Assembly (NCBI GenBank): GCA_944474755.1
Contig: OX104112.1
Span: forward strand, 65,024,433-65,088,432
DNA length: 64,000 nucleotides
Source: Limnoperna fortunei
Lineage: Eukaryota; Mollusca; Bivalvia; Mytilida; Modiolidae
Direction: 5' to 3'
The notes below the pieces were generated by a model, which was not told where the DNA came from, searched no databases, and saw only the letters and a list, made by a program, of their open reading frames with translations. Numbering within the stretch: the first letter of the stretch is position 1; the number at the start of each line of letters is the position of its first letter. A program made the position numbers and the translations under genes. This document shows, one piece after another, positions 48,510 through 60,145 of the stretch.

Positions 48510-49030
48510 TTCACAGTATTTTTGCTGTCCTTCTTTAGCTGCATAATATAGGAGTTAACTTTTCTGATAACTCTTTGGTAGAGCAAGTAGATGAGCCTGC
48601 TATGTACCTTTCCTTTTAAGGATTTTTTTATGTACATTTGGATATGTCGTAAAGAATGTTTAAAGGAGTCGTGAAGGTTAGCAAGTATTTTGTCTTTGTC
48701 AAATGTGGTACGTTTGTATGTTGAATTACCAGAGATAACCTTGATGCCTTGATCTTTAATGAGGCATTTATAGTAATGTGACTTGCATACAACACTGGGT
48801 TGTCAGAAGCAATGCCTGCAGGGACAACAACATATATTTTTCATACATGCAGTGGCCACACAGATTTTCCTGATATCACGCTTTTTCGACTGTCCTTTCC
48901 TCGAAATTTTGTTTGAGACAAGTTTATATCGTTTTCGTAGGACACTCGAAAACTAAAACTTAGGTATAACTTTGATTTTAAGCTGATAATGGTTTTCTTG
49001 TATATGATGTGTGTGAAACGATAGTTCATG
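48510..49030 (-). pseudogene. Second Penelope-like fragment, N-terminal region
   Basis: Minus-strand text reads YVVVPAGIASDN (near 48830), then SHYYKCLIKDQGI and GNSTYKRTTFDKDKIL (near 48770-48690). In family members this VVVPADKASNN...TY region lies before the RT core. The RT core itself is absent here, replaced by a lysine-rich run. A frameshift and stops are present. The part from 48850 to 49030 is assigned only by open frame. Confidence 0.6.
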
Positions 49031-50807
49031 GTTTATGATTTCTAATAACAGCAGTGTTTTGTGTATGTCATTAACGAATTTCTATGCAATAGTAGCTTTT
49101 TGGTGAGCTACAATAATATAAACTTAAGTGTTATGTCGATATAACAGTGAAGCGAACACGTCAGGGGATCATCCTTAAATTTTCTAGTAGTTAGTTGTGA
49201 AAGCTGAATATTAATGTGTTCGCTTTGCTGCAATTAAGATCGTTGTAAAAGTATAGTTACAATTAAGTCATAAAAAGTTTTATTTAAACTGTATGAAAGT
49301 AAAACTACAAGCGACAAGTAATTGGGTAGTATTATCCTCATTTCATGGGTTTGGTTGATTGGGATGTTTGCTTTATGTCCAGCGAGAAGTATTTCAGCTA
49401 TATTCAGGACGGGAACAACTTAACACACAATACATCAATTGAAAAGGGGGTGGGATGGGACACAGGGAACACAATTTCGACTGCCACTGGAAAAGTACGG
49501 AGTATTGGGTAGGGTCGGAGAATTTAGCCTTTTGTAGCGGCTACAATGAGCCTACTATTTTTCGAAATCTACAAAATGGGATCCTTACCGTGCATGGAGC
49601 GTGGCACTCTCCAAAAACGCTGCCCACTATGGTCCACGGCCCTGAGATTCAAGGTAACAAACTTTTATTATGAGCTAAACAATTCCTCATTAAAAATTAT
49701 AAGAACACATTTTATACAGGGTATGAATATAAAAATTTGGACAAATAATTATTTGTAATGCAACAGGTTAAATTTGAAAAACAAACTGGAAAACATTAAA
49801 ACAATTTCATATCCAAGAAATGGATAGGCATTGAGTAGTTATTAGAATAAATCTGGAATCCTTCCTAGAACACTGCTAATCAGTTAATGCATACATGTTG
49901 ACAGCAGAGATATTCTTATATGAAGATGCATTGGAACTAGCACAGTTACCCAAACTTTCCTTTCTTTAGTCTAAAATTAACATTATTTTTATTTAAGCTA
50001 CTACCATCTTCAATAGAATTTCAGTTATAAATACAACAAATAGTCTTCTACAATTGAATATCTTTTGATCGAACATACCAAAACAAATTCTAGCTATGTA
50101 GATGTCACTGTTAGAAATACACCAAGTAACACAAGGTTTCTCTCCCCTAGATCTACATGGTAAAAAAAAATCCTCTAAAAGTTCTATTAAGTAATAAAGA
50201 TGTAATTTCTTTCAAATATTTAGCGATCCCTCAGTTGTTCATCACTCAATCCTTGTAAATTGGATTCTCTAAACCTTCATTCTTTGTGTCCTTACAACTG
50301 TACATACCATGACCTGTGATGACTGAAAACAAAGTTCATTCAAAAGTAGATATATACTGGTAGTATTTATTATGATACACAGACTAGAATACAATGCACT
50401 TCTCTATAGCAATTACAAGGCTTTGTTTATAACAATAAACCAAGTACTTTTCTGGTTACTCCTGCATGGTTATCACATGTGTTCTTCAAACCTCCTAAAG
50501 TTACAATCAGTTTATTATACACAAACATTTATTTAGTTAAACAACTCAAGGTTAAACCTTGTTACAACATCAAATATATCATTATACAACTGTACTATGA
50601 GATATTAAAAGTAACAAGTTCATCCAATTCATAGTAGTTGGACAATCCACACATCTGTAACCTTGACACTCTTCTGTATTTTAGAAAGTGTCACCTGTAA
50701 ATATTTCTCTACACCTGTTTTAAATCCACAACCTAGCCCAAACTTATTTCTAAAATATTATACACAATTTTATCACAGTTTAATGTTAAAAAACAACAGT
50801 TTATATT
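49031..50807. other. Intergenic region and 3' flank of CEP290-like gene
   Basis: No gene supported. A GC-richer patch at about 49440-49660 has no recognisable domain on either strand. The right end is presumably 3' UTR of the minus-strand gene. Confidence 0.4.
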
Positions 50808-53800
50808 TTATTTCCACTTTGTTCTATCATCCAGAACATTTTTTTCTGGATGTGGATATGGGATTCCAAATTTAATGCACAATTTCCGTAGTGTCTGTTC
50901 ATATTCCTTGTTTAAACGTGCCGACTGCTGTAATGCAAATTTGATATCTTCTATCTCTTCAAAAAATCCCTAAAAAAGTAATAAGGTTTTGAAATAAATA
51001 CATATCCGTAATGTTAAATGTAGGTTTATATCTAAGTGCCCAGTGTTCACTGCTGATTACAAAACTTGGTACAAATCTATATACAACAGGTTGCTCTCAT
51101 GTTCAAATCGTATGTCCAATAAGGAATTCTGACCTTTCTTTTAAACATTCCCTTATTTGTTGATAGTCAAAATAACTTAAATGCATTCTCCTGGTTGATA
51201 TCTTCGAATTGATTAGTTTGTTTGTTTGATGGTGTTTAACGCCACTTTCAGCAATTTTTCAGCTATATCATGGCGTCCAGTTTTTATTGCGGGAGGAAGC
51301 CAGTGTACCAGGAGAAAACCCCCAACCTGCTGTAGGAAAACTGGCAATCCTTGTCAATTAAGATTGGAGTCGAGTACACTCTGCCTGCAGTGAGAATCGA
51401 ACCCACAATCTCAGTGTTGACAGACCACGTGATCAATAGTAGACGAACAACCTTAACCACTCAGCCACCGAGGCCCCTGAATTGATTAGTTGTTTGCTTG
51501 GTTTTGGCCAAATATGGCTGTGCTTAGTGCACATTCCACACTGATAAATCAATCTGATTGACATATCTAACGGAAATTTTATTGAAAAAAAAACATATAA
51601 TATATATCACCATAGTAACAAGGCACTTTGATTTATTTGTTTTCTACAAACTATCTGAAAAAATTTTTTTTATTTAAGACATGTTCCACAATCGATTCAG
51701 CACTACTGGGGAGGTCTGTTACCTTAATTATGTAGTGAATACCTACAAGATCTAAACCTTTTAGTTCTTTCTTCAGTTTTTCATTTTCTTTCTTCAGTTT
51801 AATACATTCCTTCTTTGTCTGCGATAATTTTTCATCTGTGTCTTTAAAGCAAATACATTTTGTTATTATAAGACAATTACAATTATAGATATTTGTATTT
51901 TAACCAGACACTGAACTACTCTTTTACAGATTTGTAACTAATCAACAATTCAAGACTTAAGTCTCATGAGTTCAGGGTTACCTTATTTTCAATGTTACAT
52001 TAGAAAGTGTTCAGTGTAGTATATACTTTAGAAAAGCTAAAACTAAATAAAACAAGTGTGGACTGTGAGCACGCTCACAAAGGGATACCTCCCGCTTTGC
52101 TTTCAAGTCCAATTATCCCCCTTAATGATATCCCAGGTCAATAAAAATCCTTCATGCACATCTACATATAATGTACTTCCTTTATGCTAAGTTTCATTAA
52201 ATTTCATTAAGAAGTTTAAGAGGAGTTGCGGACAGATAGAAAGGGATGTGGACAGACAGACAGACAGACAGACTGGGTGATTCCTATATACCCCCCAAAA
52301 CAAGTTTCAGGGGTATAATTAAATAAACATGTACCTGGCTTCCTTCCCCTACATGGACCAGCACTAAGTCCTCCTAAGTATACCCCCACTCGACCATTTG
52401 GAAAAGGGAGGCACGTACAACTTATCATGCTAAAGCTGTGCACCAAATTTGAAATCAACCCTTTTAGTAGAAGCTGAGAAATCTGTTGCAAAAAATTTTA
52501 CTATTTTGACCCTTGAAACAGTCTAAGTCGGCTCGGAAAACAGGAAGTAGATAACTGACTGACCTGGAAAGGGGAATCACGGTACAACTCATCTTACTAA
52601 AGCTGTGCACCAAATTTGAAATCAATCCTTTAGTAGAAGCCGAGAAATCTGTTACAAAAGTTTGTAATGGACGGACAGATGGACTGACAGACAGAGGGAT
52701 GTATGGACAGACAGACAAGGGGATTGCAATATAGCCTCCTCTCTTAACCAGATACCATGATATAGCTGAAAAAAATGCTGAAAGTGGCATTAAACATCAT
52801 TTAAACAAACAAAAAACAATAGAAAGTGATTGGATATTATATTACTTTTATATTCTGGTACTTAAGCTACGGTATATATTAGATTCAACGAAAATGTCCT
52901 TTTTTTCTGTGCCAGGTACATGTTTATTGAACTTAATTTAGTTTTAGCTTTAGTAAAGTAAATACTTCACTTGTTATGGTTAAAATTTCGTTCTACAAAA
53001 ACTTATTTAATAATACTTGATAATAATGGTTAACTTATTGTAAATACAGGATTGAAAATATATAAATTTATAATTAATGGCTTTATTGAATAATACACTA
53101 AAGCATAAATTCATTAGTGACAAACATTTATAAATAGATTACCTTTAGGTTTAGCAGAGGAACTTCCTCGTTCATTTTTAGCATGAAAACTCTGCAATTC
53201 ATTTTGAATTTCTTTATTCTTTTCTTTCTCTGCATTTAATTTTCTTTCAAGTTCACTTATTTGTATCTATATGTCAGGTAAGAGTTCAGTGTGAGATATA
53301 TTATTAATTAACAATATATAAATTAAATTATGAGAATAAAAACCAGAGGCTTATTAGAGTCTGTTTTGTTTCCTCTTGTCCCAACACAAATATTAAAAAG
53401 AAAACAGAATCAAAATTATAGCATAATAACTGAGTATTAAAACCTTTATTCACTTTATTCCTTAAACATTATTCTTGAAAGCATAGTCTTAACATTTGAT
53501 ATAAAGATATCTTATATTAAGATGTGTAATGATCTCAAAATGTGACACACAAGAGATATCTTTCATTAAGATTTGTAATGATCTCTAGATGTTACACACA
53601 TGAGATATCTTTTATTAAGATTTCTAATGGTCTCTAGATGTGACACACATGATATATCTTACATTAAGATTTGTAATGATCTCTAGATGTTACACACAAT
53701 ATCTTACATTAATATTTCTAATGGTTTTTAGATGTGACACACATGAGATATCTTTGATCAAGATATGTTATGGTCTCAAGCTGCGACACAAAAGAGATAT

Positions 53801-56800
53801 CCTACATTGAGATGTGTAATGATCTCTAGATGTGACACATGTGAGATATCTTACATTAAGATTTCTAATGGTCTCTGGATGTGACACACATTAGATATTA
53901 TACATTAAGATGTGTAATGGTCTCTAAATGTGACACACATGAGATATCATACATTCAGATTTGTAATGATGTCTTGATGTGACACACATGGAAATCTTAC
54001 ATTAAGATGTGTATTGGTCACTAGATGTGACACATATGAGATATCTTACATTATAATGTGTACTGGTCTTTAGATGTGACACACAAGAGATATCATACAT
54101 TAAGATTTCTACTGGTCTCTAGATGTGACACACATGAGATATCTTACATTAAGATGTGTAATGATGTCTTGATGTGACACACATGAGATATCTTACATTG
54201 TGATTTGTAATGGTCTCTAGATGTGACACACATGAGATATCTTACATTAAGCTTTCTTATTGTCTTTAGATGTGACACAAATGAGATATCTCACAGAAAG
54301 ATATATCTTACATTAAGCTTTCTTAAGGACTCCAGATGTGACACACAAGAGACATCATACATTAAGATGTGCAGTGATCTTTAGATGTGATACACATGAG
54401 ATATCTTTTATTAAGATTTCTAATGGTCGTTAGATGTGACACACATGAGATATCATATATATTTAGATTTGTAGTCGTCTCTAGATGTGACACTTGAGAT
54501 ATCTTACATTAAGATTTGTAATGGTCTCTTATTGTGGCACACAAGAGATATCTCATATTAAGATGTGTAATGATCTCTAGATGTGACAAACATGAGATAT
54601 CTTGCATTTAGATGTGTAAGGATCTTTAGATGTGACACACATGAGATAACTTACATAAGATTTGTAATGATCTCTAGATGTGACACACATGAGATATCTT
54701 TCATTAAGATTTGTAATGGTCTCTAGATGTGACACACATGAGATATCTTACATTAAGATGTGTAATTGTCTTTAGATGCGACACACATGAGAGATCTTAC
54801 ATTAAGGTGTGTAATGATGTCTCGATGTGACACACATGATATATCTTACATTGTGATTTGTAATGGTCTCTAGAAATGACACATATGAGATATCTTACAT
54901 TAAGCTTTCTTATTGTCTTTAGATGTGCCACAAATGAGATATCTCACAGAAAGATTTATAAAGGACTCCAGATGTGACACACAAGAGACATCATACATTA
55001 AGATGTGCAGTGATCTTTAGATGTGATACACATGTGATATCTTTTATTAAGATTTCTAATGGTTTTTAGATGTGACACACATGAGATATCATATATTCAG
55101 ATTTGTAATGATCTCTAGAAGTGACACACTTGAGATATCTTACATTAAGATTTGTAATTGTCTCTAGATGTGACACATATGAGATATCTTACATTATGAT
55201 GTATAATGGTCTCTTAATGTGACATACATGAGATATCATACATTAAGATGTGTAATGATGTCTTGATGTGACACACATTAGATATCTTACATTGTTGTTT
55301 GTAATGGTCTCTAGATGTGACACATATGAGATATCTTACATTAATGAGATATCTCACAGAAAGATTTATAAAGGACTCCAGATGTGACACACAATAGACA
55401 TCATACATTAAGATGTGCAGTGATCTTTAGATGTGATACACATGAGATATCTTTTATTAAGATTTCTAATGGTTTTTAGATGTGACACACATGAGATATC
55501 ATATATTCAGATTTGTAATGATCTCTAGAAGTGACACACATGAGATATCTTACATTAAGATTTGTAATGGTCTTTAGATGTTACACAAGAAATATCTCAA
55601 ATTAAGATTTGTAATGGTCTCTAGAAGTGACACACTTGAGATATCTTACATTAAAATTTGTAATGGTCCATTATTGTGGCACACAAGAGATATCACACAT
55701 TAAGATGTGTAATGATCTCTAGATTTGACAAACATGAGATATCTTACATTTAGATGTGTAAAGATCTTTATATGTGACACACATGAGATATCTTACATTA
55801 AGATGTGTAATGATCTCTAGATGTGATACACATGAGATACAGTGATACTTGTAGGATTTTTTTATGGTGAGTCCTGGACTCATCACTTTTGAAAGTGGTG
55901 AGTCCCAAAAAATTTTCATGAGTCCCACATATCACAGATGAGTCCAGCTAAGTGCTTGCATACAACCGTTTTCTTTGATGACCGACCCATTCAATGTCTT
56001 TTCATGAAAAGATATATGGCTTGTAGAATGTTTATCCCATGCTATTTTATATCATTAGTAGCTGAGTTTATAAGTCTTTTGGAGTATGATTGAACTGCAC
56101 TCATTACTTGAAACATGCTATGTTTGCCCATTAAAGAGAGACTTTTGTCTTACATATTTCTTCCAAACAACTATTACCCACCCACCCCCTTTTTTCAGAT
56201 CCTAGTCTGTAGCAGATGTTTTTGATATATACAAGAAATAAAAGTTTATTAGATGACTAATTAATGTTCATATTGAAGATATCTTTGTACGGGTCAAGAA
56301 TTCTTACTTTAAAAAAAAATCGTAAGGAGTGCAACTGCAAGTGCAAGGTTCCGACCGTGTATTAAAATTTGTAACGAGTGTATTGTCAACGCTTAATTTT
56401 AACCATAAAAAGTCTCCATCAACACTGCACGTTTATTGTTCAATAAACATCTTAATTGAAGCATATTTGTCGCCCGAGTGATTGGTACCTGCTGAGAATC
56501 GGACGAAACAGGTAAAAATTGATCGCCATTGGTAAGAATATGTAATCACGCATCGGAGACGGAACTGACATGACGGAAATTCGTATGCGTCTGACAACGA
56601 CACGGACGCGTACTGGGACACGTTAGATGTTGAAAAGCTGCGTCCAGAACTGAAAAGACGCGTACAATACGCATCTAGACGCGTTGCGAGGATCCCTGAG
56701 ATATCTTACATGAAGATTTGTAATGATCTCTAGATGTGACACACAATAGATATCATACATAAAGATGTGAAATGATCTCTAGATGTTACACACATGAGAT

Positions 56801-58290
56801 ATCTCACATTAAGATGTGTAATGGTCTTAAGAGGAGACACACAAATGATATCTTACATTAAGATGTGTAATGATATCTATATATGACACGCATGAGATAT
56901 CTTACATTAAGATTTGTAATGGTCTCTAGATGTGAAATATTTGACTTGACCTCCTTTTCATATCTTCTCATCATCTGATTATGCATGGACAGCAATCTGA
57001 AAATTAAAATTACACATATAAATATAACTGTTATTAATGACCAGAAATTAGTAAAACATTGCACATCAACGTATTTTGTATTGTCTCTTTTTCATTGTCT
57101 GAGTGCATTTATTAGATTATTATGAAAATCCATGTATCATAAATATATTATATCATATACTAATATTCCATAATCAACATACAAAGAAAGTTTGTCTCTG
57201 TGCAAACTTAAGCTACATAAAATAGTTACTAAACATACTTTAATTTGCAATAACTTGAAATGCTTAAAAGACTTTTACAAATGTTATTTACACAATACAA
57301 TCACAAATGTCTAAATAAAAAATGTCCAAGTACAGTTCCATTAAACCCATTATTAATATTTTTCTGTCAAATGTGATTCAGATATACTTGTTGGTTTTAT
57401 CAGCAGCTGATTCTTTTTCTTCTTCTGTTTTCTTCCTTTGAACTGGTATTGACTGCCATGCTCTCCCAGGCTCGGTCTGACAACTTGAGCTAAAACAATC
57501 ATTGGTTTTATTTTATATCACATACATATAAAAAGCACAAGTTATATAATATTGTGTGAAAATTTGCATACTTAATCTTTATACAAAATACTACACAAAT
57601 CCCTTTCATGTATGCTGCTATGAAAACTAAAAATCCTACTTTAATCCTACACAGTTCAAGTCTATATGGTTTTGTTGCTGTGGGAGAAGTAAGAAAATAC
57701 TGAGCCAATGAATCATTAAAAATTCCATATAATAGTATAGTTCAATGTGAATTAGTCAGTTTAGTTTTCAATGATTTAGAGGTTTAGAGTAGAAGTTAGT
57801 TTCCATAGATTCTCCTGTGTTAAACTAAGTGGATGGTGGTTTCCAATCAGAACAAAAACCAGTAACAGGGAAGAGGACTACAGACTACTGATAACACATG
57901 TACATACAGTGTGGCTTCAATCGTATTAATATAGTTTCTGATAAGTAATTTAAAGCAAATGAAAATAGATGGAAATATCAGTACATTAATAAATGTCAGA
58001 TAAGCTTAAAATGATGCTTCTAGTATCTACTAATATTTTACATTAAAAATGAATAATAGTAAAAGATGTATACAATATGCAATATATGACTCTTAGTTTT
58101 AAAGCCCCTTTAATTTTCTTTGTCGAGTTAATCTATAGAAAAAATCTTACTCTCTTGTGGTGACATAATTTCGAAGTATATTCTCCATCTGTTGTTTCTG
58201 TTTGATTTCTTGTAATTCCTTAAAGTATGCATCTCTTTGTTCTTTTATCTTGAAGTATTTTTTTCTTAAATCCTCATATTCTGCTGTCAA
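50808..58290 (-). CDS. CEP290: CEP290-like coiled-coil protein, last six exons (222 aa seen)
   Basis: Exons in transcript order: 58151-58290, 57388-57489, 56951-56996, 53143-53266, 51747-51841 and 50808-50969. All have AG/GT borders and compatible phases (669 nt with TAA). The product is almost all Lys/Glu/Leu coiled coil (AEYEDLRKKYFKIKEQRDAY, ISELERKLNAEKEKNKE, IKLKKENEKLKKELKGLD). A short Ser/Pro linker (PGRAWQSIPVQRKKTEEEK) interrupts it. The last exon begins GFFEEIEDIKFALQQS. The join LKKEL-xx-D-x-FFEEIEDLK is the C-terminal signature of CEP290, a transition-zone/centrosomal protein of cilia. The usual protein is about 2500 aa, so this is only its end; the 5' part must lie beyond 64 kb. 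The ID rests on the C-terminus; another coiled-coil ciliary protein is possible. Introns hold a SINE and a satellite array. Confidence 0.75.
51206..51491 (-). mobile_element. tRNA-derived SINE with perfect 13-bp target duplication
   Basis: Body 51219-51478, minus strand. The 5' end resembles a tRNA with a long variable arm: A box TGGCTGAGTGGTTAAGG (51451-51467) and B box GGTTCGATTC (51394-51403). The 3' part reads ATATAGCTGAAAAATTGCTG, then AAAGTGGCGTTAAACACC and an ATCAAACAAACA tail, a tail type widespread in bivalves. GAATTGATTAGTT occurs at 51206-51218 and 51479-51491. It sits in the last intron of the CEP290-like gene. RNA polymerase III boxes look intact. Confidence 0.93.
52060..52752. 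repeat. Dispersed repeat with GACA runs and an internal duplication
   Basis: GACAGACAGACAGACAGACT at 52255-52274. The phrase TAAAGCTGTGCACCAAATTT occurs at 52431 and 52598 (167 bp apart) with similar flanks. This 'gacagacagacag...tatacccccc' type of text is common in bivalve genomes (recollection). Open frames through it are not genes. Confidence 0.65.
52753..52810 (+). mobile_element. SINE 3'-tail fragment
   Basis: ATATAGCTGAAAAAAATGCTG, then AAAGTGGCATTAAACATCAT and an AAACAAACAAA tail, match the 3' part of the SINE at 51219-51478 but in the opposite orientation. The tRNA-like head is absent. Confidence 0.8.
53497..56940. repeat. 49-50-bp satellite array in CEP290-like intron
   Basis: Dozens of units of the type GAGATATCTTACATTAAG, ATTTGTAATGGTCTCTAG, ATGTGACACACAT. 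Period is 49-50 bp with moderate divergence and occasional partial units. It runs 53497-55845, is interrupted by about 850 unrelated bases, and resumes 56697-56940, ending almost at the exon at 56951. Larger blocks repeat (e.g. the text near 54300 returns near 54970 and 55370), showing higher-order duplication. Confidence 0.95.
55846..56696. other. Unrelated insert inside the satellite array
   Basis: It starts with 'gtgagtcctggactcatcactttt...ggtgagtccc' phrases and ends with a GC-richer, coding-like stretch (about 56565-56696, plus strand). That stretch reads as an acidic then basic peptide with SDNDTDAYWDTLDVEKL and ELKRRVQYASRRV. No start codon, splice context or family recognised. It may be a transposed or retroposed fragment. 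Confidence 0.5.
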
Positions 58291-58725
58291 CTGAAACATG
58301 TGCAAAACACATAATAAAATATAAATATGTAAGGATTTATTTTACTAAACAGAAAACTAGAGGCTCACATACATGAGTCTTTGCAACTGATTTTAAGTGG
58401 TCTTATGAACAGCTTTAATACATTGTATCTATTTAAATTTTAGCTATTTCTAGTCTAGAACAGATCTTAAATCAAGTAACGATTAAATAATTGTTGCAAC
58501 AGAATCATCTTCATATGGAAGGATGAATCTCGAATGTCCACTCTAGATGTCAGGCAATGGCTAAATGCTCAATTCCATCACGGCAGTATTACAGTGGGTA
58601 GTTCTACGTGGTTAAATTAAAATATGGTTTGTTAAAATTTAAAATAACTGTTCCTAAAGCAATATTTCTGTCATATTGCATCATATAGTCTGTATGTTAT
58701 TAATAATATTAGTTAAAAAAGCAGT

Positions 58726-58837
58726 TGCTGACCCAATACAAGATATACAGAGTTAGTAAATAGTATATGAGGTGAGCACATAGCAAGAGTTCCATATAAA
58801 ATTTACTAACCCTCTATATCTTTGTATTAGGTCAGCA
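58726..58837. repeat. Inverted repeat, about 36-bp arms
   Basis: TGCTGACCCAATACAAGATA...GTTAGTAAAT at 58726-58761 pairs with ATTTACTAACCCTCTATATC...GGTCAGCA at 58801-58837. Similar phrases (TGCTGACCC, TTTACTAACCCC) recur near 58950. A small palindromic element is likely. Confidence 0.75.
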
Positions 58838-59220
58838 AGTGCCTCTGTAATGAATACATCCTAAAGACAGTCCTATGGCATCGGATTCATGCAAAGTCAT
58901 TTTCATTCTGTGTGTTTTATGATTCATGTCACCAACTAACTCTTACCTGCTGACCCATAAAAAATTTACTAACCCCATAAATAAAATATACATGTAGGGT
59001 CACCACTTCAATCAGCCAATCCGGAACACAGATTCTTACAGGAGGTAGAATATTATTATATAAAGTCGAGTTGTTATCAAAATTAACATATGTAAGAAAA
59101 TTAACATGTACATGTAGGTATATGTAAAAAATTGAGAATAATTACAATGTGCTCTATATCTGAACATCAACTTTTTTGGTAAGAAGAAAAATGCACATTT
59201 GTTACTAATAAACTACATTT

Positions 59221-59272
<52 letters not shown>

Positions 59273-60145
59273 GAAATCAAAAGATAATCCTTGCAACTTG
59301 ACTAAATTTGTGAATATGTTTGTACAATATTGTTTCTATATAAAACTCACTCATTCTTATATAAATTCCAAATTATAATAGCAAATACATGTGTTTTTAA
59401 GCAACATGGGGGACAATTAAAACTGGCTATAAGAGACTAAATCAGTATGAATGTAACATTGAGATTTGAGTGTGACTGAGTGTGCTCTTGATTCTGTTTA
59501 TAACTCTAAATGTTCGCTTTTGTCAAACTATCAACTATAAAAATGACTCCTTCCATTAGGTTTAGAACTAGTGATGTGGGTACAGTATACGGCACTAGTT
59601 TGGTAGTGGTAGCTGCATATATATTGATAAAGCACTGTCAATGATGTCTCTGTTCATTTAATTGCTAATAAACTCATATGTGTAATTTAAATCCTGCTGT
59701 TATAGGTTGATTTGGTCAACCATTTGGTAAGCATCAATGCAGTTGGAATAATTTTCTAAGTTTTGAAGATAATTCGGTGCTGTTTTGTAATCTGGACACC
59801 CGGTGCAATACTTTTCATTTACGCAAGCTTTGCTTTCAAATATATATTCTAGCAGAGTACACATTTTTGTTCTCTTGTATCCGTATCAGTTTTGCTTGAC
59901 TAGCAGAGTTGACACATTCGTTGTCTTTCATCAATATCAGTTTTGTCTCACACTTCTTGTTGGCTGCTTTATTTTTGCTTTTGAAAATTAATTGTACTTT
60001 TCAATAACTGTGTAAAAGAAATTACACCAAACTTGCACAAGTTTATCATGATCGAGCTGTTGATGTGCTTTTTGTTTTCTCCGAAAATGTTTAAATTCTT
60101 ACAGAGGAATCGCCTCTGAAACCATCTTAAGGAGGATACTCTCCT
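58838..60145. other. Non-coding; contains an (AT)n microsatellite
   Basis: A TA dinucleotide run of about 50 bp lies at 59226-59276. No exon of the CEP290-like gene recognised. Confidence 0.5.

Noticed and set aside
49455..49758. Two overlapping frames in a GC-richer patch
   Set aside because: Neither strand shows a family motif. A resemblance of a dozen bases to text near 16190 is too short to mean anything.
51391..51470. Candidate tRNA gene
   Set aside because: It is the head of the SINE: the A and B boxes are present, but the rest continues into the SINE tail with a target duplication around the whole unit.
52216..52790. Minus-strand frames with SVCPHPF / SVSPSVRP-type peptides
   Set aside because: They are translations of the GACA-run dispersed repeat, not genes.
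53497..55845. Regular short repeats that could suggest a CRISPR array
   Set aside because: There are no unique spacers: the units are contiguous and diverge gradually, there are no cas genes, and the context is a spliced eukaryotic gene. It is a satellite.
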